DNA of 28,095 nucleotides from an uncultured Prevotellaceae bacterium (GTDB lineage: Bacteria > Bacteroidota > Bacteroidia > Bacteroidales > Bacteroidaceae): contig CALFJA010000104.1 of the NCBI GenBank assembly GCA_937877605.1, positions 1 through 28,095 on the forward strand. The letters run 5' to 3'. A program made the translations under genes and the position numbers. Below are positions 16,134 to 22,652 of this stretch, one piece after another. Every line of letters starts with the position of its first letter. Position 1 is the stretch's first letter. The notes below the pieces were generated by a model. It made no database searches. It was not told the origin of the DNA and saw only the letters and a program-made list of their open reading frames with translations.

Positions 16134-16874
16134 TTATTTTTTCCAGATTTCCCATGTGGCAAGTGCCTGCAGGTGGAGCATTTCCAACCCATTTTTCACC
16201 TGTGCTGCGCGCTCTTCTCCGTTGCGAAGGAAGAGTGTCTGTTCGGGATTGTAGATGAGGTCGTAGAGCAGATGCCGGCTGCCGATTGCCTGATAGGGTA
16301 TGGGTGGGCAATTGTCTGCCTGCGGATACATGCCCAATGGTGTGCAGTTGACGATGATATGGTGTGTGTTGAGCAGTTCGAGAGTCACTTGTTCGTAGGT
16401 CAGACAGCCAGGCTTTGCGGTGCGGCTGACGCATTTTGAGCCGATGCCCAGCCCTTGCAGGGCATATTCCACGGCCTTGGAGGCGCCGCCGGTGCCCAGG
16501 ATGAGTGCCGAGCGATGGTGCGGTTGGAGCAGCGGTTGCAGGCTCTGTGCAAATGCAGGGGCGTCGGTGTTGTAACCATGCAGGCTTATTTCTTGTCCGT
16601 TGCGCTCTATGCGTACCACATTTACGGCTCCGATGGCTTTCGCATTGTCGGAAATTTGGTCGAGCATAGGGATGATTTGCTGCTTATAGGGAATGGTGAC
16701 ATTGAATCCTTTCAGCAGTGGTATGCCCTCGATGAGCGGCCGCAGTTCTTCGAGGCTACGCAGCGGGAAATTGTCGTAGGTGGCTTGTATGTGTTCACTG
16801 TTGAACTTCCGGTTGAAGAAATTCCTGGAGAAGGAGTGCCCGAGAGGGTAGCCAATGAGTCCGTATCTGTCCAT
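16134..16874 (-). CDS. aroE: Shikimate dehydrogenase AroE
   Basis: AroE reduces 3-dehydroshikimate to shikimate with NADPH in the chorismate pathway. At 246 aa it has the usual short Bacteroidales length. The substrate domain shows GYPLGHSFS (8-16), Lys64 in NVTIPYK and Asp104 in YNTDAPAF, the two catalytic residues. The nucleotide-binding loop GTGGASK is at 127-133. It starts 3 nt after the ubiE stop and closes the unit that begins with the M15-like gene. Chorismate feeds menaquinone synthesis, so its position behind the menaquinone methyltransferase gene fits metabolically. Confidence 0.95.
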   Translation of the reverse strand: MDRYGLIGYPLGHSFSRNFFNRKFNSEHIQATYDNFPLRSLEELRPLIEGIPLLKGFNVTIPYKQQIIPMLDQISDNAKAIGAVNVVRIERNGQEISLHGYNTDAPAFAQSLQPLLQPHHRSALILGTGGASKAVEYALQGLGIGSKCVSRTAKPGCLTYEQVTLELLNTHHIIVNCTPLGMYPQADNCPPIPYQAIGSRHLLYDLIYNPEQTLFLRNGEERAAQVKNGLEMLHLQALATWEIWKK

Positions 16875-16877
16875 ATC

Positions 16878-17615
16878 CTATTTCTCAGCCATGTAGAGGG
16901 TACATATTCCAAAGGTAAGCCGTGAGAAAGACATCTTCCTGAATCCTGCCCGTTGCAGGATTTCGGTCATCGTCTCTCCCTGAGGAAACGCCTCGATGGA
17001 GGCCGTGAGATACTCGTATGCCTTACGGTCGCCCGACAGCAGCCGCCCGTAGAGGGGCAACAAGGTGTGGGTATAGATCCAGAACAGTTGGCGCATGGGG
17101 AATGCAATGGGTCGGGTCAGTTCGACGATGCGGAGTTGTCCGCCTGGTTTCAGCACGCGGTACATCTCCTGCAATCCGAGGTCCAACTGCTGGAAGTTGC
17201 GAATGCCGAATGCTGCTATGACAGCATCGAATGTGTTGTCGGCAAAGGACATGTGGAGACAGTCCTCCCGTTGGAAATGGATGGTGTCTGCCATGCCTCT
17301 TTCCTGGACTTTCTTCTGTGCCACGCGGAGCATTTCCTCGGCCAGGTCGATGCCGATGACTTCCCTTGGACGGAGCAATTGTGCGGCACGGATGGCAAAG
17401 TCGCCCGTTCCCGTGGCTATGTCGAGGACTGCCTGCAGGGTATCGGTGGATTGTAGCGTGCGCAGTGCCTTCGTACGCCAGTAGCGGTCGATGTTGAGGG
17501 AGAGACGGTGATTCAGCGTGTCGTAGGAAGGTGCGATGTTATTGAACATCTGTTCCACCTGAACAGCCTTCTCGCCCTGCTGGCTGTAAGGCTTAATCTT
17601 TTCCTGTTTGTACAT
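16878..17615 (-). CDS. ubiE: Demethylmenaquinone methyltransferase UbiE/MenG
   Basis: This SAM-dependent enzyme carries out the last step of menaquinone synthesis, C-methylation of demethylmenaquinone. Bacteroidales make menaquinone but not ubiquinone, so MenG is the functional name. The 245-aa protein has SAM motif I (VLDIATGTGDF, about 63-73), the family signature around AFGIRNFQQLDLGLQEMYRVLKPGG, and the usual N-terminus (EQMFNNIAPSYDTLNHRLS). The ATG lies 23 nt inside the phoH gene in another frame. I keep this start because the conserved N-terminus begins there. Confidence 0.95.
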   Translation of the reverse strand: MYKQEKIKPYSQQGEKAVQVEQMFNNIAPSYDTLNHRLSLNIDRYWRTKALRTLQSTDTLQAVLDIATGTGDFAIRAAQLLRPREVIGIDLAEEMLRVAQKKVQERGMADTIHFQREDCLHMSFADNTFDAVIAAFGIRNFQQLDLGLQEMYRVLKPGGQLRIVELTRPIAFPMRQLFWIYTHTLLPLYGRLLSGDRKAYEYLTASIEAFPQGETMTEILQRAGFRKMSFSRLTFGICTLYMAEK

Positions 17616-18561
17616 TTTCCTGCTTTTCTTTGTCGTATGCGTCGAAAGCGTTCACCACGCGGGTGACCAGTTTGTGGCGTACGATGTCTTTCTGCGTGAG
17701 GCGCACAATGCCAATGCCCTCTACACCTTCGAGTATGCGGATGGCCTCGCGTAGCCCGCTCTTTTGGTCGCGTGGCAGGTCTACCTGGGTCATATCGCCC
17801 GTGATGATCATCTTGGAATTCCATCCCATGCGGGTCAGGAACATGCGGATTTGGGCGGTAGTGGTGTTCTGTGCCTCGTCAAGTATGATGACAGCGTCGC
17901 TCAGTGTCCTTCCCCGCATAAAGGCCAGGGGTGCTATCTGGATGATTCTCTTCTCTATCATGTCCTGGAGCTTGGCCTGGGGAATCATGTCCTCAAGGGC
18001 ATCGTACAAGGGTTGCAGATAGGGATCGATTTTGTCTTTCATGTCGCCTGGCAGGAACCCGAGTTTCTCCCCGGCTTCGACGGCAGGGCGGCTGAGTATT
18101 ATTTTTCTGGCCGTTCGCTCCTTCAGGGCCTTCACTGCCAGGGCAATGCTGAGATAAGTCTTGCCTGTTCCGGCCGGACCTACGGCAAAGACCATGTCGT
18201 TCTGGGTGTAGGCGTCAATGAGCGCCTGCTGGTTTTCGGAGCGTGCTTTTATGGGATTGCCGGTAGTGGAGTAGACAACGACTCCCTTGATGCTGTCTTC
18301 CTTTGTGTTGCGCCCGTTGAAGATGTCGATGAGGTCTTCTTCGCTCATCTTGTTGTATTTGGCTATGTGGTTCCTGATGGCAAGGAAAGTCTTGTTGAAT
18401 CGCTCCAACTCGTCGTCGTCGCCCAATGCTTTGATAACGCTTCCCCTGGCAGTTATGCGCAGTTTTGGAAAGAGGCTCTTGAGCATTTGCATGTGGCTGT
18501 TGCCGACGCCGTAGAAAGCCGACGGGTCAATGTCGTCAATGATGAAGTGTCGTTCGTTCAT
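17593..18561 (-). CDS. phoH: PhoH-like ATPase
   Basis: A cytoplasmic P-loop ATPase of the PhoH family, thought to act on RNA; the exact role in Bacteroidetes is not settled. I place the start at 18561 (MNERHFIIDD), giving 322 aa. The open frame runs back to 18822, but that extension overlaps the upstream gene and has low-complexity, shadow-like composition. Walker A (GPAGTGKT) is at 128-135, and Walker B is VIILDEAQNTT, as in other PhoH proteins. The gene starts 13 nt after the upstream M15-like gene and overlaps ubiE by 23 nt. A ybeY neighbour, common elsewhere, is absent. Confidence 0.95.
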   Translation of the reverse strand: MNERHFIIDDIDPSAFYGVGNSHMQMLKSLFPKLRITARGSVIKALGDDDELERFNKTFLAIRNHIAKYNKMSEEDLIDIFNGRNTKEDSIKGVVVYSTTGNPIKARSENQQALIDAYTQNDMVFAVGPAGTGKTYLSIALAVKALKERTARKIILSRPAVEAGEKLGFLPGDMKDKIDPYLQPLYDALEDMIPQAKLQDMIEKRIIQIAPLAFMRGRTLSDAVIILDEAQNTTTAQIRMFLTRMGWNSKMIITGDMTQVDLPRDQKSGLREAIRILEGVEGIGIVRLTQKDIVRHKLVTRVVNAFDAYDKEKQENVQTGKD

Positions 18562-18574
18562 ACAGAAGTTGTTT

Positions 18575-19396
18575 TTATCTGACGGTAATGTGGAAGCAGC
18601 CTTGCTTGCGCTCATATTTGATGTAGCATCGCCCTTGTTCCCGTTTGTCTCGGAGTACTTCCGAGAGTATCCACTTGAGCGTGTCGTTACGAACCGTGCG
18701 CCGTGGCTGTTGCTGTGTCTGGACGGCACGATAGCGGTTGTAACTGATGTCGAAGGTGGTTGCATACATGTGACAGCTGTTTTCCGTTGCATTCGGATTG
18801 TGCTTCCTGAGCCGGTCCACATCAGCCTTGCTGCGGGTGATGCTCGTTACGATGATTTTATGGAGTGGAACGCCTTTTATCTGGAGGCTATCGAAGAAAC
18901 TCTGTCCGATGTCTTGCAGCAGTTCTGCCGCTCGTGGGACAAGATAGGGAATGCTGCTGTTCAGCCGACCGACATCGTAATAGGGACAACTGGAGGCGTA
19001 GACGAGTTCCGCTTTTCTTTCCTCTGCTTCTTGCCTGTCAGCCACGGGCTGGATGCCCCACCTCCGTGCTGCCGACATCTGCAGGTCGTTGGTGTCGGGA
19101 AAGGCTTGTGAAAAGTTGTTGACGCTCCATATTTTGTGCTTTACCTGATTGCCATTGCCATCGAAAAACATGGATGCTGATTCCGGAATTCTTTCCGCGG
19201 TATTCTTGTTATATGTGTCTTGTATATCTTTGGAAGTCTGTTCATTCAAGGTCAATGTGTCTTTATCAGTCAAAAGCGAGTCTGCCTTGACTTGATTTCG
19301 TTCTTCTGCTATGGAGGGGAATGCACATCTTGCGATGGCTAAAAGCAGTACCACAATGCAAAAACCTTGCAGAAAGCGTATCTTGGAAATCTTCAT
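18575..19396 (-). CDS. Exported DUF5715-type protein with an M15-peptidase-like zinc-site pattern
   Basis: A 273-aa protein with an N-terminal hydrophobic segment (FCIVVLLLAIA, about residues 11-21) that acts as signal peptide or membrane anchor; the Cys after it is not a good lipobox because Arg precedes it. I believe it belongs to DUF5715. In the C-terminal domain, TSITRSKADVDRL, then H-x6-D in NSCHMYATTFDIS (His209, Asp216), then a final His269 in CFHITV, have the order and spacing of the D-Ala-D-Ala carboxypeptidase (M15) motifs (YRS, H-x6-D, H). A role in peptidoglycan trimming is therefore an inference. The frame extends to ATG 19423, but the likely promoter (19432-19425) places the transcript start inside that extension, so I choose 19396. 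It heads the phoH-ubiE-aroE unit. Confidence 0.8.
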   Translation of the reverse strand: MKISKIRFLQGFCIVVLLLAIARCAFPSIAEERNQVKADSLLTDKDTLTLNEQTSKDIQDTYNKNTAERIPESASMFFDGNGNQVKHKIWSVNNFSQAFPDTNDLQMSAARRWGIQPVADRQEAEERKAELVYASSCPYYDVGRLNSSIPYLVPRAAELLQDIGQSFFDSLQIKGVPLHKIIVTSITRSKADVDRLRKHNPNATENSCHMYATTFDISYNRYRAVQTQQQPRRTVRNDTLKWILSEVLRDKREQGRCYIKYERKQGCFHITVR

Positions 19397-19424
19397 TATT
19401 CTTTCATGAAATCGTGTTAGCATG

Positions 19425-19432
19425 CAAATTTA
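19425..19432 (-). promoter_or_regulatory. -7 element of the DUF5715-phoH-ubiE-aroE unit
   Basis: TAAATTTG on the minus strand matches TAnnTTTG. Transcription would start near 19418-19421, giving a leader of about 25 nt before the ATG at 19396. The -33 region has only TTTTC, so the match is partial. Confidence 0.5.
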
Positions 19433-19485
19433 CGAAAAAATGAGTGTACGATGAAAAGAAAATACCATTCTTTTTGGTTTGGTGG

Positions 19486-19517
19486 TTTGGTGTTTAGGTA
19501 ATTAATCTGTTATTTTG
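19486..19517 (+). promoter_or_regulatory. Probable promoter of the DUF4421 gene
   Basis: TTTG at 19486-19489, a 20-bp spacer and TTATTTTG at 19510-19517, one mismatch from TAnnTTTG. The leader would be about 25 nt. Confidence 0.45.
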
Positions 19518-19546
19518 TAAACGTTTTTATGCCTATTTCTTTTTAG

Positions 19547-20530
19547 ATGCAGAACTTTAACAGATTATTAATGTTGGCCGTTGGTGTATCTCTTGCAGGC
19601 TCGGTAATGGCACAAGTCAAGACGGTAAAGTTGATTCATAAAGTTGACAGTGTCTTGACGGGTATGTACAATAAGGTGGATTACGACACGGCCTACATGT
19701 CTCGTCCCGGCCATCGTTTCAAAATAAAGCTATTAACCAATCTCTCCCGATTTGAACTTATTGCCAAAGGCAAAGATATGGAGCTCGATTGGAAAAACAA
19801 GCCACGGTCGTCAGCCAGTATAGAAGTGAGTTTTTTGGATGTGTCCGCAGGCTTTAGCATAAACACAAGCGGTATTGGAGACAAGAATAAGGATTTAGAG
19901 TTCAACCTGAATAGCTACGGCAATCGTTTTAGTATAGATGGCAGCTATCTCGTTTCGAAGACCGTTGCCGGCAATACGCGATACTACGACAACTCATTCC
20001 GCATAAATGAAGGTTTGTTGAAGTGGAAAACATTGAATGTTACGGGTTACTATACATTCAATTATCGGCATTTCTCCTTCCCGGCAGCATTCTCTCAATC
20101 CTATATACAGAAGCGGTCAGCCGGCTCTTTCCTTGCAGGATTAACCTATCAGAACCATAGTATAAAAGTGTTGGAAGAGACAGAGAGTGACTATACAAAC
20201 ATCCGGCAGCGCATGGATTTCTTAAGTGTAGGTGGAGGCTATGGCTATAATTATGTTCCCAATAAGCGGTGGCTGTTCCATCTTTCCTCATTACCGACAT
20301 TGGTAGTATATGCTGAGGATGTGGTAAAGATGGACGATACAAGCGTAAGAACCAAAATTGATTTTCCGACCTTTATATTGAATGGTCGTGCAGCGGTTAT
20401 CTACAATTTCAACACGAAGTATTTCGCTGGCTTAACCCTTGTGGGCAATAAACTGATAAACCGTCACAAAGGAACCACTACAGAGGAAAACAAATGGTTG
20501 GGGAAACTCTTTTTTGGTTTCCGCTGGTAA
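19547..20530 (+). CDS. DUF4421-like outer-membrane beta-barrel protein
   Basis: A 327-aa exported protein of unknown function. A signal peptide covers residues 1-22 (cut near SVMAQ). The mature part alternates polar and hydrophobic residues with many aromatic residues (YYTFNYRHFSFP, GGGYGYNYV), and it ends in FGFRW, the terminal aromatic signature of outer-membrane barrels. The pattern around HRFKIKLLTNLSRFELIAKGKDMELDWKNKP and SIEVSFLDVSAGFSI fits the Bacteroidales family I know as DUF4421. It has its own probable promoter and no co-directional partner. It converges with the GHL10 gene with only 11 bp between the stop codons. Confidence 0.8.
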   Translation: MQNFNRLLMLAVGVSLAGSVMAQVKTVKLIHKVDSVLTGMYNKVDYDTAYMSRPGHRFKIKLLTNLSRFELIAKGKDMELDWKNKPRSSASIEVSFLDVSAGFSINTSGIGDKNKDLEFNLNSYGNRFSIDGSYLVSKTVAGNTRYYDNSFRINEGLLKWKTLNVTGYYTFNYRHFSFPAAFSQSYIQKRSAGSFLAGLTYQNHSIKVLEETESDYTNIRQRMDFLSVGGGYGYNYVPNKRWLFHLSSLPTLVVYAEDVVKMDDTSVRTKIDFPTFILNGRAAVIYNFNTKYFAGLTLVGNKLINRHKGTTTEENKWLGKLFFGFRW

Positions 20531-20541
20531 GCAATAGAATC

Positions 20542-22179
20542 CTATTTCCGGAAGAATCCGATGCGATGTGAGTTCCCCTTCTTGTCGACGGAGCGCAAGA
20601 TGTAGGTTCCTCTGGGCAATCGGCTGATATCGACGGCTCCGTTTTGCAGCCGGCGTGCATCCACTTGGACACCTTGCAGCGTCTCTATGATGAATACATT
20701 GTCCTTTGCCGGAAGTCTGTCTGCAGTCAACCGGAGCCACTTTCCGTCGTGTTCCATCATCTTGGCACCAGGTATTGGCCTGCGCTCTTCCAACTGTTGG
20801 AGCGGCTGACTCTCCTTCCCGAAACGGTCCATGGCCGTCACTGCGAAGAAGTAACGCTTGGAATAAGCCTCCGGCAGCATGAATCGTGTACTGGGAATTC
20901 GTACTGAAAGCAGGTTTTCACCACGGCTTGTGTCCACGGGGAAGGTCTTGCTAAAGTATATGTTGTACAGGGGTGCGTCGCCTTTCCAATGTAGTGTTAC
21001 CTTTCCTAATGGGGAGATGCTCACTTGTAGGTCTGTGGGCTGGTGCGGTTGGGAGGTAGTTTCCCATTCGAGTGGTGGTACCAGTGCCGGATGCTGGTAG
21101 AACTTGTCTTTGGCAAAGTCGTAGATGCCCTTTGTGTTGTCGGTGAAAAACTTGCTTCGGAAGTAGACCTGTCCGACACCTTGCAGCCGGCTGACTTCCA
21201 TCTCCCGTACGATGTCAGCCAATGTCCAGTTCCCTTCTTTCGGATGCAACAGGTAGATGCCCAGCCCGGCACCTATATGCCGGCCGTGGCTGTTTTCCTT
21301 CCAGTCCAGGAGGAAGGGGTAGAAGTTATTCCCCTTGAAGTACATCATGGGCAGGAGCATGTCCATCCATCCTTGCCTGAGCCATCCCTGCGCATCCTGA
21401 TGGACGCGGCTGTAGGCGTTCCACCCTCTGGAGGAATAGCGGGTCAGGTCCTTGAATTTGCCGATGGGCGAGCAACTCGTCTTTACCCAGGGCTTCTGTG
21501 CTTTCACCCTGTGGTGAATGGTTTCCACAATGCGGTCTATGTTTTTTCTCGCAGTACTGGCGTTGGTCTGCTTCTTCCAGTCCTCCGGGTAGCGAATGTA
21601 GTCCAGATGGATGCCGTCGACATCATACCGGCTTATAATTTCCTCGCAGATGTCGGCCAGATAGGTGGCGGTCTGGCTTTTCTCGGGATTCAGGTATCCT
21701 TCTTGTCCAACCTTAATAATATTGTCAGGCATCCGTTCCCTCAGCCGCTTGCACCCTGGTGCGTTCCATTTGCCCACCGGTATGGTCACTACCCAGGCGT
21801 GGCATTCCATTCCGCGGCGGTGACACTCGTCGATGGCGAATTGCAGTGGGTCGTAGCCAGGGGACTGTCCGACGGTTCCCGTGAGGCAAGCGTCGAAGGG
21901 TTCGTATTGGGACGGATAGATGGTGGTAGCCCGTATGCGTGTCTGGAGCAGTACCATGTTGATGCCGGCGGCCTGCAACTTGTCCAGGATTTCGGTGAGC
22001 TCTCTTTGCTGTTGCCGGGCTGTCTGGGAGTTTCCGGCATAGTTTTTTGGCCAGTCAAGACCTCCGATGGTGGTCAGCCACACGGCACGAATCTCGTGTT
22101 TGGGCGTTGCTGTTTGTCCATTGAGCGATGCCGACAATATAATAAGGTATATAAAGAGGAAAAATCTATATAGTTTCAT
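20542..22179 (-). CDS. GHL10-type glycoside hydrolase-like exported protein
   Basis: A 545-aa exported protein. A signal peptide covers about residues 1-21. The main domain (about 26-370) matches the GHL10 (glycosyl-hydrolase-like 10, formerly DUF187) family: EIRAVWLTTIGGLDWP, GINMVLLQTRIRATTIYPSQYEPF, GMECHAWV and DGIHLDYIRYPEDW are its signature strands of a TIM-type barrel. A fibronectin-III-like domain follows (about 375-455). The tail with VDISRLPRGTYILR and a basic end resembles C-terminal sorting domains of the type IX secretion system. The natural substrate is not known; a cell-wall or exopolysaccharide glycan is plausible. It is monocistronic, with a near-perfect promoter at 22204-22236. 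Confidence 0.88.
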   Translation of the reverse strand: MKLYRFFLFIYLIILSASLNGQTATPKHEIRAVWLTTIGGLDWPKNYAGNSQTARQQQRELTEILDKLQAAGINMVLLQTRIRATTIYPSQYEPFDACLTGTVGQSPGYDPLQFAIDECHRRGMECHAWVVTIPVGKWNAPGCKRLRERMPDNIIKVGQEGYLNPEKSQTATYLADICEEIISRYDVDGIHLDYIRYPEDWKKQTNASTARKNIDRIVETIHHRVKAQKPWVKTSCSPIGKFKDLTRYSSRGWNAYSRVHQDAQGWLRQGWMDMLLPMMYFKGNNFYPFLLDWKENSHGRHIGAGLGIYLLHPKEGNWTLADIVREMEVSRLQGVGQVYFRSKFFTDNTKGIYDFAKDKFYQHPALVPPLEWETTSQPHQPTDLQVSISPLGKVTLHWKGDAPLYNIYFSKTFPVDTSRGENLLSVRIPSTRFMLPEAYSKRYFFAVTAMDRFGKESQPLQQLEERRPIPGAKMMEHDGKWLRLTADRLPAKDNVFIIETLQGVQVDARRLQNGAVDISRLPRGTYILRSVDKKGNSHRIGFFRK

Positions 22180-22203
22180 TTGGTGCTTCAGTGATATCTA
22201 CTG

Positions 22204-22236
22204 CAAATATACAACATATTTGTGGGGCTACACAAA
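22204..22236 (-). promoter_or_regulatory. Promoter of the GHL10 gene
   Basis: On the minus strand, TTTG at 22236-22233, a 21-bp spacer and TATATTTG at 22211-22204. The TTTG is made from the U tract of the terminator just upstream (22234-22280). Confidence 0.75.
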
Positions 22237-22280
22237 AAAGGAAGGCACAAAACTCAAACAAATTTGGTTTTGTGCCTTCC
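22234..22280 (-). terminator. Second terminator downstream of tRNA-Arg
   Basis: A perfect 14-bp stem (22240-22253 with 22267-22280) with a 13-nt loop (CAAATTTGTTTGA on the minus strand) is followed by six T on the minus strand. No gene lies between it and the first terminator, so it acts as a back-up or ends an unknown short transcript. Confidence 0.85.
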
Positions 22281-22346
22281 TCATTGCGCCTTTCTCGGGA
22301 TTGACATTCGTCCATCCCTTCCTGCCACGGGCTAAGCAATACATAA

Positions 22347-22385
22347 TAAAAAAGCAAAGACTCAAATGAATTCGGTCCTTGCTTT
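22347..22385 (-). terminator. First terminator downstream of tRNA-Arg
   Basis: An 11-position stem with one mismatch (22351-22361 with 22375-22385), with a minus-strand loop CGAATTCATTTGA, is followed by TTTTTTATTATG on the minus strand. It sits 11 nt past the tRNA 3' end. Confidence 0.8.
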
Positions 22386-22395
22386 CTTAGTCATG

Positions 22396-22469
22396 TGACT
22401 CCCGCGGGATTCAAACCCACAACCTTCTGATCCGTAGTCAGATGCTCTATTCAGTTGAGCTAGGGAGCC
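22396..22469 (-). tRNA. tRNA-Arg (anticodon ACG)
   Basis: The minus strand folds into a full cloverleaf of 74 nt. The acceptor stem is GGCTCCC with GGGAGTC (one G-T pair) and discriminator A. The D arm contains TAGCTCAACTGAATAGAGC. The anticodon stem TCTGA/TCAGA holds the loop CTACGGA, giving anticodon ACG (read as ICG, decoding CGU, CGC and CGA). The T arm is GTGGG-TTTGAAT-CCCGC. CCA is not encoded, as expected in this phylum. Confidence 0.95.
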
Positions 22470-22491
22470 AGCAATATCGTTTTTGCGACTG

Positions 22492-22523
22492 CAAAGTTAA
22501 CACTTCTTCATGTAACTGCCAAA
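22492..22523 (-). promoter_or_regulatory. Promoter of tRNA-Arg
   Basis: On the minus strand, TTTG at 22523-22520, a 20-bp spacer and TAACTTTG at 22499-22492: a perfect fit to the Bacteroidetes consensus. The start point would be about 15-20 nt before the tRNA. Confidence 0.8.
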
Positions 22524-22545
22524 ACTTTTCTTTATTTTTTTTGAG

Positions 22546-22583
22546 AATAAAAAAGCGGAGCCTTGTTTTTGGGCTCCGCTTTT
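22546..22583 (-). terminator. Terminator of htpG
   Basis: A perfect 12-bp stem (AAAAGCGGAGCC at 22551-22562, complement at 22572-22583) with a 9-nt loop; on the minus strand it ends in six T. It lies about 70 nt past the htpG stop and directly before the tRNA promoter. Confidence 0.85.
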
Positions 22584-22652
22584 CTTATGAAACATGGTGT
22601 GCGGTCTTTGTTTCCGAATCTCCGGAATGGGAAAAGAAAACCTGTACGCCTG

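Noticed and set aside
18562..18822. An 87-codon N-terminal extension of phoH
   Set aside because: It overlaps the upstream gene out of frame and does not resemble PhoH; the start at 18561 gives the normal family N-terminus.
21043..22173. A 376-codon plus-strand open frame opposite the GHL10 gene
   Set aside because: Antisense shadow; the minus strand has a signal peptide, family motifs and a promoter, and the plus-strand protein has none.
22166..22357. A 63-codon minus-strand frame spanning the tRNA-downstream terminator and the GHL10 promoter
   Set aside because: It is made of terminator stem and promoter sequence and overlaps the start of the GHL10 gene.
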